From positions 6,634,001 to 6,698,000 of the forward strand of contig OY781040.1 of assembly GCA_963676095.1 (NCBI GenBank): a DNA stretch of 64,000 nucleotides, given 5' to 3'. Each line of letters begins with the position of its first letter. The first letter of the stretch is position 1. The notes beneath the pieces are model-generated. The model was not told the DNA's origin. It searched no databases and saw only the letters and a list, made by a program, of their open reading frames with translations. Shown piece by piece: positions 35,666 through 44,135 of this stretch. The translations under genes and the position numbers were made by a program. This DNA comes from G963676095 sp963676095 (GTDB lineage: Bacteria > Bacteroidota > Bacteroidia > Bacteroidales > Prolixibacteraceae).

Positions 35666-35845
35666 CCTGTTATAAATAAACGATATGCAATATTAAGAAG
35701 CATTATCCGAGAATACAACAACCCCGAGATGTTTTTTTGTTTATTGGGAATCAAATGATTATACAATACTTTTAATTAATTGGTCCATTTTGCTGTCTAT
35801 ATTAGAGACATTTTTTCATGTTATTCATAGAAAATCGTCTGTAAA

Positions 35846-37063
35846 CTACGGTTTGGCGTCTTGTAAGGCATCTTTTACCGGTACCTGACTCTCATTCTCA
35901 AAAGCAACGATAAATGCCTGTGGAAATTTTTTCCGGACTTCTTTCAATTGTTCCTTAGCTTTTTCATAAGAGCCTTCCTTAAGATACATATATTTATACA
36001 TCCCATTTTGCTGCCGGCTGTAAATATCTTTCATTCCTTTAAAATTGGAAGGATCGGTGCCGATATCTTTAACTGTCGCTGCAACCTGTATACTGAAATA
36101 GACACTGGGTGGAATTGGCTTGACTGGGGCATTCGAATTTTTGCCATTTTTTATGTTTGTGGATTGTTCCAGAAGTTTTGGCCCGACCGAATCTTTGTTA
36201 TTCGGTGGCAGTTTTACTCTTTCAGTCGTCGAATCGACAATTTCTTCTGCTTTTTTTTGTGGGCTTACCTTGAATTCGCTTTTGCTTTCGAAAGATGATT
36301 TGTATTCCTTGAACGCACGGAATATAGCGAAAGCTAACTTTGATTGTCCTTCTTCTGAATTAAGAAATATTGCCTCCCTCGGATTGCTTATAAAACCGGT
36401 TTCAATTAAGATACTGGGCATTCCGGTTTCTCTAAGAACCAGAAACCCGGCTTGCTTTACTCCTCTGTCCCGTCGCATAGCTGAATGCCTGAACTGATTC
36501 TGTATCAGATCGGCAACAAATATACTTTGCTCCATATATTCATCCTGGGCCATTTCGAACATGATGTACGATTCTGACGAATTTGGATCGAATCCTTCAT
36601 AACGGGTAGTATGATCTTTTTCAAGTAAAATGACCGAGTTTTCCTTTTTTGCAACCTCAAGATTTTCCTCTGAACGATGCAAGCCCAATACAAAAGTTTC
36701 TGTTCCTGAAATGGATGGAGCATTGCAAAAGTTAGCATGTATCGATATAAACAAGTCTGCCTTACAACTATTGGCTATTTCAGCCCTTTGATGAAGGGGA
36801 ATGAAAACATCCTTATTTCTTGTAAATACAACTTTTGCATCAGGGGCTTCCATCCTGATATAATTTCCGAGTTTCAGCCCGATTCCTAAAACCACATCTT
36901 TTTCGCTGATACCTTTATATACAGCCCCGGGATCCTCACCTCCATGTCCGGGATCGATGACAACTGTAAATGTTTGATCCGGCGGGTTCCAGGCATAAAC
37001 AGAAATGGGGATAATGAAAATAAGCACTGCAATATGAAAGGCAAATCGGTGTTTGTTATTCAT
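35846..37063 (-). CDS. N-acetylmuramoyl-L-alanine amidase with SPOR-like tail
   Basis: A secreted amidase of about 405 aa that cleaves the bond between MurNAc and the peptide stem. I chose the ATG at 37063 because it begins a good signal peptide (cut after V-Y-A); the frame stays open to 37156 but that extension overlaps the promoter region. The Amidase_3 domain has V-I-D-P-G-H-G-G-E-D-P-G (zinc His and Glu), S-I-H-A-N-F (His) and I-L-I-E-T-G-F-I-S-N (catalytic Glu). A Ser/Lys/Pro linker leads to a SPOR-like module at about residues 315-405. It probably acts at division sites. Confidence 0.92.
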   Translation of the reverse strand: MNNKHRFAFHIAVLIFIIPISVYAWNPPDQTFTVVIDPGHGGEDPGAVYKGISEKDVVLGIGLKLGNYIRMEAPDAKVVFTRNKDVFIPLHQRAEIANSCKADLFISIHANFCNAPSISGTETFVLGLHRSEENLEVAKKENSVILLEKDHTTRYEGFDPNSSESYIMFEMAQDEYMEQSIFVADLIQNQFRHSAMRRDRGVKQAGFLVLRETGMPSILIETGFISNPREAIFLNSEEGQSKLAFAIFRAFKEYKSSFESKSEFKVSPQKKAEEIVDSTTERVKLPPNNKDSVGPKLLEQSTNIKNGKNSNAPVKPIPPSVYFSIQVAATVKDIGTDPSNFKGMKDIYSRQQNGMYKYMYLKEGSYEKAKEQLKEVRKKFPQAFIVAFENESQVPVKDALQDAKP

Positions 37064-37084
37064 CGCATAATATCTAAAGCAAAA

Positions 37085-37092
37085 CAAAAATA
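37085..37092 (-). promoter_or_regulatory. Candidate amidase -7 element
   Basis: TATTTTTG on the minus strand, 22 bases upstream of the chosen amidase ATG, fits TAnnTTTG and supports that start. Confidence 0.4.
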
Positions 37093-37126
37093 AAAATATT
37101 AATATAAATTTGCACTTGTTCACTCT

Positions 37127-37153
37127 TTTGTGGCCGATGAATTTATATTTTTG
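37127..37153 (+). promoter_or_regulatory. Candidate lptD promoter
   Basis: TTTG at 37127-37130 and TATTTTTG at 37146-37153 resemble the -33/-7 pair, with a spacer of 15 rather than 19 bases. It lies 37 bases before the TTG start of lptD and is divergent from the amidase promoter. Confidence 0.38.
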
Positions 37154-37189
37154 CAATCCAATCAGCCATGAAGGCTTTTTACATTAAAT

Positions 37190-39958
37190 TTGATCCGAAA
37201 ACTGACAACATATATGCTCGTACTGGTCTGCTATACTTCGGTGGCCCAGAATGCAACAGATGCAGGCAAGATAGCAATGCCTGCAACAGTTTCCTTATTA
37301 CAGGACAGTGTTCTGTCCACCAGTAAAGGAAAAATCGTGGGAAGAACACTTACCCCCGACAGTTTATCAACAGTTCCTGACAGTATTAAGACTTCACCCA
37401 AGGATTCTGTTGCAGTAGATACGGTGAAAAAGTCAACTCCTGTTGTTCTAGAAGATCCCATAGCCTATAATGCGACAGACTCTATTGTCATGTCGCTTGA
37501 TGCAAAAAAGGTGTACTTGTACAAAAATGCAGTGGTGACCTACCAGGATATTGAACTCAAAGCTGATTATATACAGCTTGATCTGAATGCAAAGGAGGTA
37601 TATGCAGAAGGCTTGCCTGATACTACTGGCGTAATGCAGGGTGAGCCTGTTTTTACACAGGGATCTGATAAGTATGAAAGCCGTACTATGCGTTATAATT
37701 TTAAGTCAGGTAAAGGGATTATCCAAGATGTAAGGACGCAACAGGGTGAGGGATATGTTGAAGGGGAGAGGACCAAGAAAGTCGGGAAAAATGTATTTAT
37801 CATGAAGAACGGTAAATATACTACTTGCGATAAAGAACACCCTGATTTTTATTTGATGATGACGAAGGCGAAAGTAATTGCCAATAAGACAATCGTTACC
37901 GGGCCAGCTTATATGGTGCTCGAAGACTTCCCTATTTATTTCCCTTTTTTGCCGTTTGGGTTTTTCCCGAGTTCTCCGACTTATTCATCCGGCATTATCA
38001 TTCCCTCATATGGGGAAGAAACAAACAGGGGATTCTTTCTTCGGGAAGGAGGATATTACTGGGCTGCAAGTCCTTATTACGATCTAACCTTGAAAGGGGA
38101 TATATATTCCAAAGGTTCATGGGCCACTTATATTAGTTCGAACTATAAGAAAAGGTATAAGTTTTCCGGGAGTTTTAATTTTTCATACAATGTAAATAAA
38201 TACGGAGAGAGCGGTGCTTCTGATGCATATAAAACCAAGGGATTTAGTATAAAGTGGTCTCATTCCCAAGATAGTAAGGCAAATCCTTACCAATCATTCT
38301 CCGCAAGTGTGAACCTGTCGACAAGTAGCTACGATAAGGAAAATTCCAACGATTATGAGAGTTACCTGAGTACAACTAAGTCGTCAAGTATTTCGTACAG
38401 CAAAAAATGGGAGAATACGCCGTTTAGTATGTCAGTAAACCTGACCCATTCGCAAAATTCGAGCGATTCTATTATGTCTTTAAGCCTTCCGGTAATGACC
38501 TTTACCATGACAAAAATATACCCTTTCCGGGCAAAACAGAGATCGGGAGCACTGAAGTGGTATGAAAAGATTGGTTTTAGTTATACAGGGAATATAAAGA
38601 ACACAATTTCTGCCAGAGAAGATTCAATTTTGAAAAAATCGCTGCTCAAGGACTGGAGCAACGGATGGAAGCATAATACATCTATTTCCCTGCCTAGTTT
38701 TAATCTGTTGAAATATATAAATGTAACTCCTAGCGTTAGTTATACGGAACGATGGTATACGCACAAGTTGAACGAACGTTACTATTTTGATCAGATTTCC
38801 CGGACAAGCACAGTTGATGTGGATACTTTATATGGTTTTAAACGGAATTATCAGTACTCATTTAGCCTGAGTTCCTCAACCACTATTTACGGGATGTACG
38901 TGATAAAAAATCCCAACTCAAGCTTAAAAGTGATCAGGCATAAGATAACCCCGTCCGTGAGTTTTAGTTATCAGCCCGATTTTGGTGCTCCCAAGTATGG
39001 ATTCTGGGGAAGTTACGTTGATCATGATGGCGATGAAGTCTTTTATAACCGATATAAAGACGGCGTTTACGGATCGGCAGGAAGAGGGAAAAGCGAGTCT
39101 ATGTCATTTAGTGTGACCAATACTTTGGAAGCAAAGGTTCTTGCGAAGAGTAACGCTGAAAAATCGGGTGCTCAGAGCCGGGAGATAATGAATACTGCCC
39201 AAAACGACACGGCAAGCAGCGATAAATATAAAACGGTGAAGATCCTGGATAACCTTGGATTTAGCGGTTCTTATAACTTTGTTGCAGACACGATGAAATT
39301 AAGTACGATTGCCTTAAGGGCAAGGACAACCATTAGGGGGGTGTCTTTTAATTTTAGCGGGACCCTTGACCCTTATATGGCCGATTCTACAGGAAGTAGG
39401 TACAATGAGTTTTGCTGGAATCAAAGAAACGGGATCGGAAAACTGGGACGCCTTACCAGTGCCAGCTTTTCCTTTGGAATGTCATTTAAATCGAAACAGG
39501 GTAACAGCGGACAGCCCCAACAACAGGGTGGGGGACAAGAGCAGCAGTCTCCGTCGCTACAACCGGGACAACCTCCTGTTCAACCTGTTGTAAATACAAT
39601 GAACGGTCCTGAATATTATGATTTTAATATTCCCTGGAATTTAAATTTCAATTATAGTCTCAGTTATAGCCATTCTAACCCTTATAAAAAGCCGACGATC
39701 AGTCAGAGTTTGAATGTTAGCGGAAATATGAGCCTGACAGATAAATGGAAGATGAGAATGACTACCAACTTTGATATCGATGCCGGTACCTTTTCTTATA
39801 CAACATTTAATGTTTCAAGGAGCCTTCACTGTTTTAACATGAGTTTTAGCTTTGTTCCCTTCGGAACAAGAAGAAGCTACAGCTTTACAATCAATGCTTC
39901 TTCTTCGATGTTGAAAGATCTTAAACTCGATAAAAAGAAAAGCTGGTACGATAATTAA
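37190..39958 (+). CDS. lptD: LPS assembly outer-membrane protein LptD
   Basis: A 922-aa outer-membrane protein. The TTG at 37190 gives a good signal peptide (M-I-R-K-L-T-T-Y-M-L, cut after V-A-Q); the first ATG (37214) would lose its basic end. An OstA/LptA-like N-domain (about 85-260) has A-D-Y-I-Q-L-D-L-N-A-K-E-V-Y-A, then the P-I-Y-F-P-F-L-P-F-G-F-F-P block. The rest is a large beta-barrel rich in alternating Ser/Tyr/Phe strands. A Gln/Pro/Gly-rich loop (about 765-795) is unusual. It inserts LPS into the outer leaflet, with the OstA-like protein at 18569-20098 a likely helper. Confidence 0.9.
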   Translation: MIRKLTTYMLVLVCYTSVAQNATDAGKIAMPATVSLLQDSVLSTSKGKIVGRTLTPDSLSTVPDSIKTSPKDSVAVDTVKKSTPVVLEDPIAYNATDSIVMSLDAKKVYLYKNAVVTYQDIELKADYIQLDLNAKEVYAEGLPDTTGVMQGEPVFTQGSDKYESRTMRYNFKSGKGIIQDVRTQQGEGYVEGERTKKVGKNVFIMKNGKYTTCDKEHPDFYLMMTKAKVIANKTIVTGPAYMVLEDFPIYFPFLPFGFFPSSPTYSSGIIIPSYGEETNRGFFLREGGYYWAASPYYDLTLKGDIYSKGSWATYISSNYKKRYKFSGSFNFSYNVNKYGESGASDAYKTKGFSIKWSHSQDSKANPYQSFSASVNLSTSSYDKENSNDYESYLSTTKSSSISYSKKWENTPFSMSVNLTHSQNSSDSIMSLSLPVMTFTMTKIYPFRAKQRSGALKWYEKIGFSYTGNIKNTISAREDSILKKSLLKDWSNGWKHNTSISLPSFNLLKYINVTPSVSYTERWYTHKLNERYYFDQISRTSTVDVDTLYGFKRNYQYSFSLSSSTTIYGMYVIKNPNSSLKVIRHKITPSVSFSYQPDFGAPKYGFWGSYVDHDGDEVFYNRYKDGVYGSAGRGKSESMSFSVTNTLEAKVLAKSNAEKSGAQSREIMNTAQNDTASSDKYKTVKILDNLGFSGSYNFVADTMKLSTIALRARTTIRGVSFNFSGTLDPYMADSTGSRYNEFCWNQRNGIGKLGRLTSASFSFGMSFKSKQGNSGQPQQQGGGQEQQSPSLQPGQPPVQPVVNTMNGPEYYDFNIPWNLNFNYSLSYSHSNPYKKPTISQSLNVSGNMSLTDKWKMRMTTNFDIDAGTFSYTTFNVSRSLHCFNMSFSFVPFGTRRSYSFTINASSSMLKDLKLDKKKSWYDN

Positions 39959-40407
39959 AAATTTTGATAAAAAATTATCTCTTAACTTGATTACTGAACT
40001 TAATTTCTCAATTGCGGAAAGTACCAGCTTTTTGTAATCTGCTGATAATTTCAATATTCAATATGTAATACAAATAAATAAGGAAAATTTACCAGTTTTC
40101 TTTTTTATCCTGAAAATTATTTATCTTAGCACTTCCAGAAAGATTTTGCGCTTACAGTAAAGAGTTTTATACATTAATTTTATTATTTTTAATTTTTCTT
40201 CAAAAAAGCTTAACCAAAACATTGATCAAATGTTTTAATAAGGAAAGAAATTGCAAAAATAGAAGATACTATAAGGATTAATGCCCAATGTAAACTAAAC
40301 TGTAAATTTAGGTGTTATCAATAAAAAGATAATAAGGTATTTTATTATAGAAACGTTTTTTATTTCTTTGCAGTTTAATTATACAAAATCAATTTAAAGA
40401 ACTTGTT
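39959..40407. other. A+T-rich gap between lptD and slyD
   Basis: About 450 bases with no credible gene, very A+T-rich with many short T runs. No TAnnTTTG element at standard spacing, hairpin or repeat stood out. It likely carries the slyD leader and promoter. Confidence 0.45.
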
Positions 40408-41001
40408 ATGGCAATAACAAAAAACAAAATGGTTTCTTTAACCTATGACCTGAGGGTTGATGGGGCAGAAGGAGAGTTGGTAGAACAGGCAACAGCCGGG
40501 AAACCGTTACGCTTTGTTTATGGAGCTGGTATCATGCTTCCCAAGTTTGAAGCTTTACTGGAAGGCCTTGAAGAAGGGAAATCATTTGAGATAAATTTGG
40601 CTTGTAATGACGCGTATGGAGACGTAGACGAAAACGCCATTGTTGATCTTCCCAAACATATTTTCATTATTGATGGGAACTTCGATGAAGAGATTGTTAA
40701 AGTCGGCAACACTGTTCCGATGATGAGTACGAACGGTCAGAGGATGAATGGTTTGGTCCTTGAAGTTACAGACGATGTTGTAAGAATGGATTTCAATCAT
40801 CCATTGGCTGGAGAGGATTTATTTTTTAGTGGTGAAATTCTGGAAGTGAGAGATGCTACAGACGAGGAAATTTCAGCGACAATGCAAAGCGGCTGTAGTT
40901 GTGGAGGAGGATGTGGCTGTGGTGATCATGAAGACGGAGAAACTTGTGGATGTGGAAGTGAAGGCCATTCGCATGGTTCCGGATGTGGTTGTGGATGTTG
41001 A
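40408..41001 (+). CDS. slyD: FKBP-type peptidyl-prolyl isomerase SlyD with Cys/His-rich tail
   Basis: A 197-aa two-domain SlyD-type isomerase/chaperone: an FKBP core split by an insert-in-flap domain (about residues 68-130), with F-V-Y-G-A-G-I-M-L-P-K-F-E near residue 32. The last ~35 residues hold nine Cys and three His among Gly, in pairs such as C-S-C, C-G-C and C-G-C-G-C. This is a metal-binding tail like that of E. coli SlyD, which delivers nickel. It implies a metal-handling role (nickel, zinc or copper). aroC follows after 57 bases. Confidence 0.93.
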   Translation: MAITKNKMVSLTYDLRVDGAEGELVEQATAGKPLRFVYGAGIMLPKFEALLEGLEEGKSFEINLACNDAYGDVDENAIVDLPKHIFIIDGNFDEEIVKVGNTVPMMSTNGQRMNGLVLEVTDDVVRMDFNHPLAGEDLFFSGEILEVRDATDEEISATMQSGCSCGGGCGCGDHEDGETCGCGSEGHSHGSGCGCGC

Positions 41002-41058
41002 TGTTTTGAATCTTTTCTGTTGTTCTGAAATATTTCGGACAACTTTTAATTATGAAGA

Positions 41059-42132
41059 ATGAATACTTTTGGTCAGATTTTTAGATTAACATCTTTTGGA
41101 GAATCTCATGGTCGAGGGATTGGAGGGATTCTCGATGGTTGCCCCGCCGGCATAGAGCTTGATTTTGATTTTATTCAAAATGAGCTAAACCGGCGTAAAC
41201 CCGGACAGTCTAAAATTACAACACAAAGGGACGAATCGGACCAAGTCGAGTTTTTATCTGGCATTTTTGAAGGAAAGACGCAAGGTACACCAATCGGATT
41301 TGTAGTCTGGAACAAGGATCATCACTCTCAGGATTATGATACTCTTAAAGATGTATTCCGCCCTTCTCATGCCGACTACACCTATCTGAAAAAGTATGGT
41401 AGCCGGGATCATCGGGGAGGAGGACGTTCTTCGGCAAGGGAAACGATTGCCCGGGTTGTTGCGGGGGCTATCGGAAAATTATTACTGAAGAAGGAAGGTA
41501 TCAGTATCCGTGCCTTTGTCGCAAGAGTGGGAGAAATAGGCATTGAAAAAAATTATAAAGAGCTTAATCTGAACCTTGTTGAGTCAAATATAGTGCGTTG
41601 CCCTGATCCCGAAACTGCCGAGAGAATGATCTTACGTATTGAAGAGGCGGGGAAAAACCATGATACCGTCGGTGGTGTTATCCAATGTGTTATAACCGGC
41701 GTGCCCGTTGGCCTTGGTGAGCCTGTGTTTAATAAACTTCATGCTGATCTGGGATATGCTATGCTTGGCATAAATGCAGTAAAAGGGTTTGAATATGGTT
41801 CCGGTTTTGATGGCACCAGGCTTTCCGGGGCCGAGCATAATGATGTCTTCATAAAAACCGGATCCGGAGTTCATACCCGAACTAATCATTCCGGGGGAAT
41901 TCAGGGAGGAATCAGCAATGGCGAAGATATTTATTTTAATGTCGCGTTTAAGCCAATAGCAACCTTGCTAAAAGAGCAACATACTATTGATAAAAATGAA
42001 AATGAAGTAACAATCCATCCTCAGGGCCGTCATGATCCTTGTGTTCTTCCGAGAGCGGTGCCAATCGTTGAAGCAATGGCCGCATTAGTAATAACAGATC
42101 ATTTTTTATTAAATAAAACTAATCATATATAA
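41059..42132 (+). CDS. aroC: Chorismate synthase
   Basis: A 357-aa enzyme that makes chorismate from EPSP with reduced FMN, the last shikimate step. The N-terminal G-E-S-H-G block (about residues 13-17), the R-R-P-G-Q-S block, the D-Y-T-Y segment with R-G-G-G-R-S-S-A-R-E-T (about 120-130) and the C-terminal G-R-H-D-P-C-V-x-P-R-A block are all diagnostic. The following DUF134 gene begins on the next base after its stop. Confidence 0.96.
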   Translation: MNTFGQIFRLTSFGESHGRGIGGILDGCPAGIELDFDFIQNELNRRKPGQSKITTQRDESDQVEFLSGIFEGKTQGTPIGFVVWNKDHHSQDYDTLKDVFRPSHADYTYLKKYGSRDHRGGGRSSARETIARVVAGAIGKLLLKKEGISIRAFVARVGEIGIEKNYKELNLNLVESNIVRCPDPETAERMILRIEEAGKNHDTVGGVIQCVITGVPVGLGEPVFNKLHADLGYAMLGINAVKGFEYGSGFDGTRLSGAEHNDVFIKTGSGVHTRTNHSGGIQGGISNGEDIYFNVAFKPIATLLKEQHTIDKNENEVTIHPQGRHDPCVLPRAVPIVEAMAALVITDHFLLNKTNHI

Positions 42133-42552
42133 ATGCCAAGAAAGAAGAGAGATCGTCGGTTATTAGCTCCACCAGCCATAAAAGGGTTGTCTGTTTACGG
42201 ACCAAAGAACAGATCGGAGCAAATTATTCTTTGTTTTGAAGAATATGAATCCATCAAGTTGCTGGATTATGACAATTTGACGCAAGAAGAGGCAGCTGTT
42301 TGTATGGATGTTTCGCGTCCCACGTTAACCCGTATTTATGAAGCGGCACGGAATAAAGTGGCCCGTTCCATGGTCGAGGGGAAAGATTTGGTCATCAGGG
42401 GAGGGAATTTTCATTTCGATGATAACTGGTTTTATTGTAAAAACTGTCAGGCTAAGTTTAACTTATTAACAGGCAGTGAAGATGCATGTCCGGTTTGTAA
42501 TTCGAAGGATATAATAACCCTGAATGAATTTTACAGTAACGCGGAAAAATAG
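42133..42552 (+). CDS. DUF134 (UPF0251) DNA-binding protein with zinc ribbon
   Basis: A 139-aa protein of the DUF134/UPF0251 family, predicted to bind DNA by a sigma-70 region-4-like helix-turn-helix. The segment L-T-Q-E-E-A-A-V-C-M-D-V-S-R-P-T-L-T-R (about 55-73) is the HTH. A C-terminal rubredoxin/zinc-ribbon-like C-x2-C...C-x2-C set (about residues 101-125) follows. It starts with no spacer after aroC, so translation is probably coupled. Target genes unknown; family members are often linked to redox or metal loci. Confidence 0.85.
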   Translation: MPRKKRDRRLLAPPAIKGLSVYGPKNRSEQIILCFEEYESIKLLDYDNLTQEEAAVCMDVSRPTLTRIYEAARNKVARSMVEGKDLVIRGGNFHFDDNWFYCKNCQAKFNLLTGSEDACPVCNSKDIITLNEFYSNAEK

Positions 42553-42581
42553 ACTTAGAGAATTCTTATCCGTGTTTTCCG

Positions 42582-42619
42582 ATTACAAGTTTTAGGTTAA
42601 AAATCCTGAGACTTGTAAT
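42582..42619. terminator. Hairpin between convergent DUF134 and symporter genes
   Basis: A 15-bp stem (42582-42596 with 42605-42619) including two G-T pairs and an 8-base loop, in the gap between two convergent stops. No T-run follows, so factor-assisted termination or an RNA-stabilising role is equally possible. Confidence 0.45.
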
Positions 42620-42715
42620 TGGTATATACTAAACCTAAAGGATTTTTGCATACTTTAGAAAGATACAGAGTTATATCTATGGTTTCTGGAACAAGAGGGA
42701 ATCAAAAGGAGAGTT

Positions 42716-43930
42716 TTACACATTCGTACTCTCACCTTCACTTTTTGCTATAACCACTGCACCGCATGTGTCACTCCAGACATTTACAGAAGTTCTGCAC
42801 ATGTCCAGGATACGGTCTACAGTGAGGATAAGCCCAACCCCTTCCAACGGGAGTTTTACTGCTGTAAGGACGATAGTCATCATAACCAGTCCTGCCATAG
42901 GGATTCCTGCAGCCCCAATAGATGCTAATAACGCAGTAATGACCACGACTAATTGATCTGAAAAACTCAGATCAATTCCATAGACCTGGGCTATAAACAT
43001 CACGGCAACACATTCATATAAAGCGGTCCCATCCATATTAATCGTTGCCCCCAGAGGCAATGTGAAACTGGTAATCTTATTGGAAATACCACTTTTATTT
43101 TCGACAGCATCGATCGTGAGAGGGAGTGTTGCACTTGACGAGGACGTTGAGAATGCCGTGAGGAGCGGAGTGATCATATTTTTCAAATGATCATAAGGCC
43201 TGGCCTTTCCAACAAATCTGACAAGCAGAGGAAGTGAAATAAACATGTGGACAGCCAGCCCCAATAAAACCGTCAGCATATAAATTCCCATACTGCCTGC
43301 CACCGCACTAAGATGATCAGCATTTTTTGCTACTTCACTGGCAACTATTCCAAGGATGCCCAGCGGAGTAAAGCGAATAATGAATAAAGTTATCTTCATC
43401 ATTACATCAAAGATTGCACTAAAAAAAGTAGTCAGGCTTTTTTGGTAATCATCCTTCACTTGCAGGATAAAAAAACCAAAAAGAACAGCAAAAAATATAA
43501 TTGGCAGAATATTTCCCTGGACCATTGATTCAAAGATATTTTCTGGTATCATCCGGGTGAAAATTGAAGCCAGGGGTTCATTTTCTGTAGAAAGACCTGT
43601 GACTTCTCTTTCAAAACCCAGGTTTGCCCCAAAGCCGGGTTGAATAATGTTTACTAGAAAAAGCCCCGTAATGGTAGCTATTAACGAAGTTCCGACATAA
43701 TAACTAATGGTCTTTATTCCTAAACGTCCTAAATTTTTACCACTCCCAATACTTGTTACACCGCTAATTATAGAGCTGAATATAAGTGGAATAATAATCA
43801 TTTTTATGGCCCGTAAAAACAGATCACCCATCCAGCTTACATAGCTAACCTGATTTCTGAAAAAATATCCAAAAGGGACTGCGATAAAAAGGGCAATCAA
43901 AATTTGCCAGTGAAGTTTTATGGCTTTCAC
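42716..43930 (-). CDS. Dicarboxylate/amino acid:cation symporter (DAACS family)
   Basis: A 404-aa inner-membrane transporter of the DctA/GltP family. Re-entrant loop HP1 S-S-S-S-A-T-L-P-L-T (about residues 270-279), the TM7 motif N-M-D-G-T-A (about 302-307) and HP2 with G-I-P-M-A-G (about 350-355) are present. It moves glutamate, aspartate or C4-dicarboxylates with Na+ or H+; which one cannot be fixed from sequence. It is divergent from fucI with a ~205-base shared upstream region. Confidence 0.92.
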   Translation of the reverse strand: MKAIKLHWQILIALFIAVPFGYFFRNQVSYVSWMGDLFLRAIKMIIIPLIFSSIISGVTSIGSGKNLGRLGIKTISYYVGTSLIATITGLFLVNIIQPGFGANLGFEREVTGLSTENEPLASIFTRMIPENIFESMVQGNILPIIFFAVLFGFFILQVKDDYQKSLTTFFSAIFDVMMKITLFIIRFTPLGILGIVASEVAKNADHLSAVAGSMGIYMLTVLLGLAVHMFISLPLLVRFVGKARPYDHLKNMITPLLTAFSTSSSSATLPLTIDAVENKSGISNKITSFTLPLGATINMDGTALYECVAVMFIAQVYGIDLSFSDQLVVVITALLASIGAAGIPMAGLVMMTIVLTAVKLPLEGVGLILTVDRILDMCRTSVNVWSDTCGAVVIAKSEGESTNV

Positions 43931-44035
43931 TCTGAAATAAATTAGTTGGAAAACTGAAAAAAAAATTTATCAAAACGTTTGGATTTTACCTGTTGTTACA
44001 ACAAAAACAAGTGTTTTTACAAATCTAGCAGATAA

Positions 44036-44045
44036 AAACATGTTT
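44036..44045. promoter_or_regulatory. Palindrome AAACATGTTT in symporter-fucI intergenic region
   Basis: A perfect 10-bp palindrome 90 bases upstream of fucI, in the region shared with the divergent symporter. It is a possible operator for the GntR-type regulator at 48668-49660, but short palindromes arise by chance in A+T-rich DNA. Confidence 0.25.
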
Positions 44046-44135
44046 ACCAACATAAACCATTGTAAAATTTTTCTTTTTATTTTAGCAGCACAGTACAGCA
44101 CAATATGAATTTAAATTAACTTTTTAACTATACAT

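Noticed and set aside
37064..37156. Longer N-terminus of the amidase
   Set aside because: It would cover a -7 element and put the signal peptide 31 residues inside the protein.
40853..41062. Second frame over the SlyD tail
   Set aside because: Val-rich frame created by the Gly/Cys codons of SlyD; no start context.
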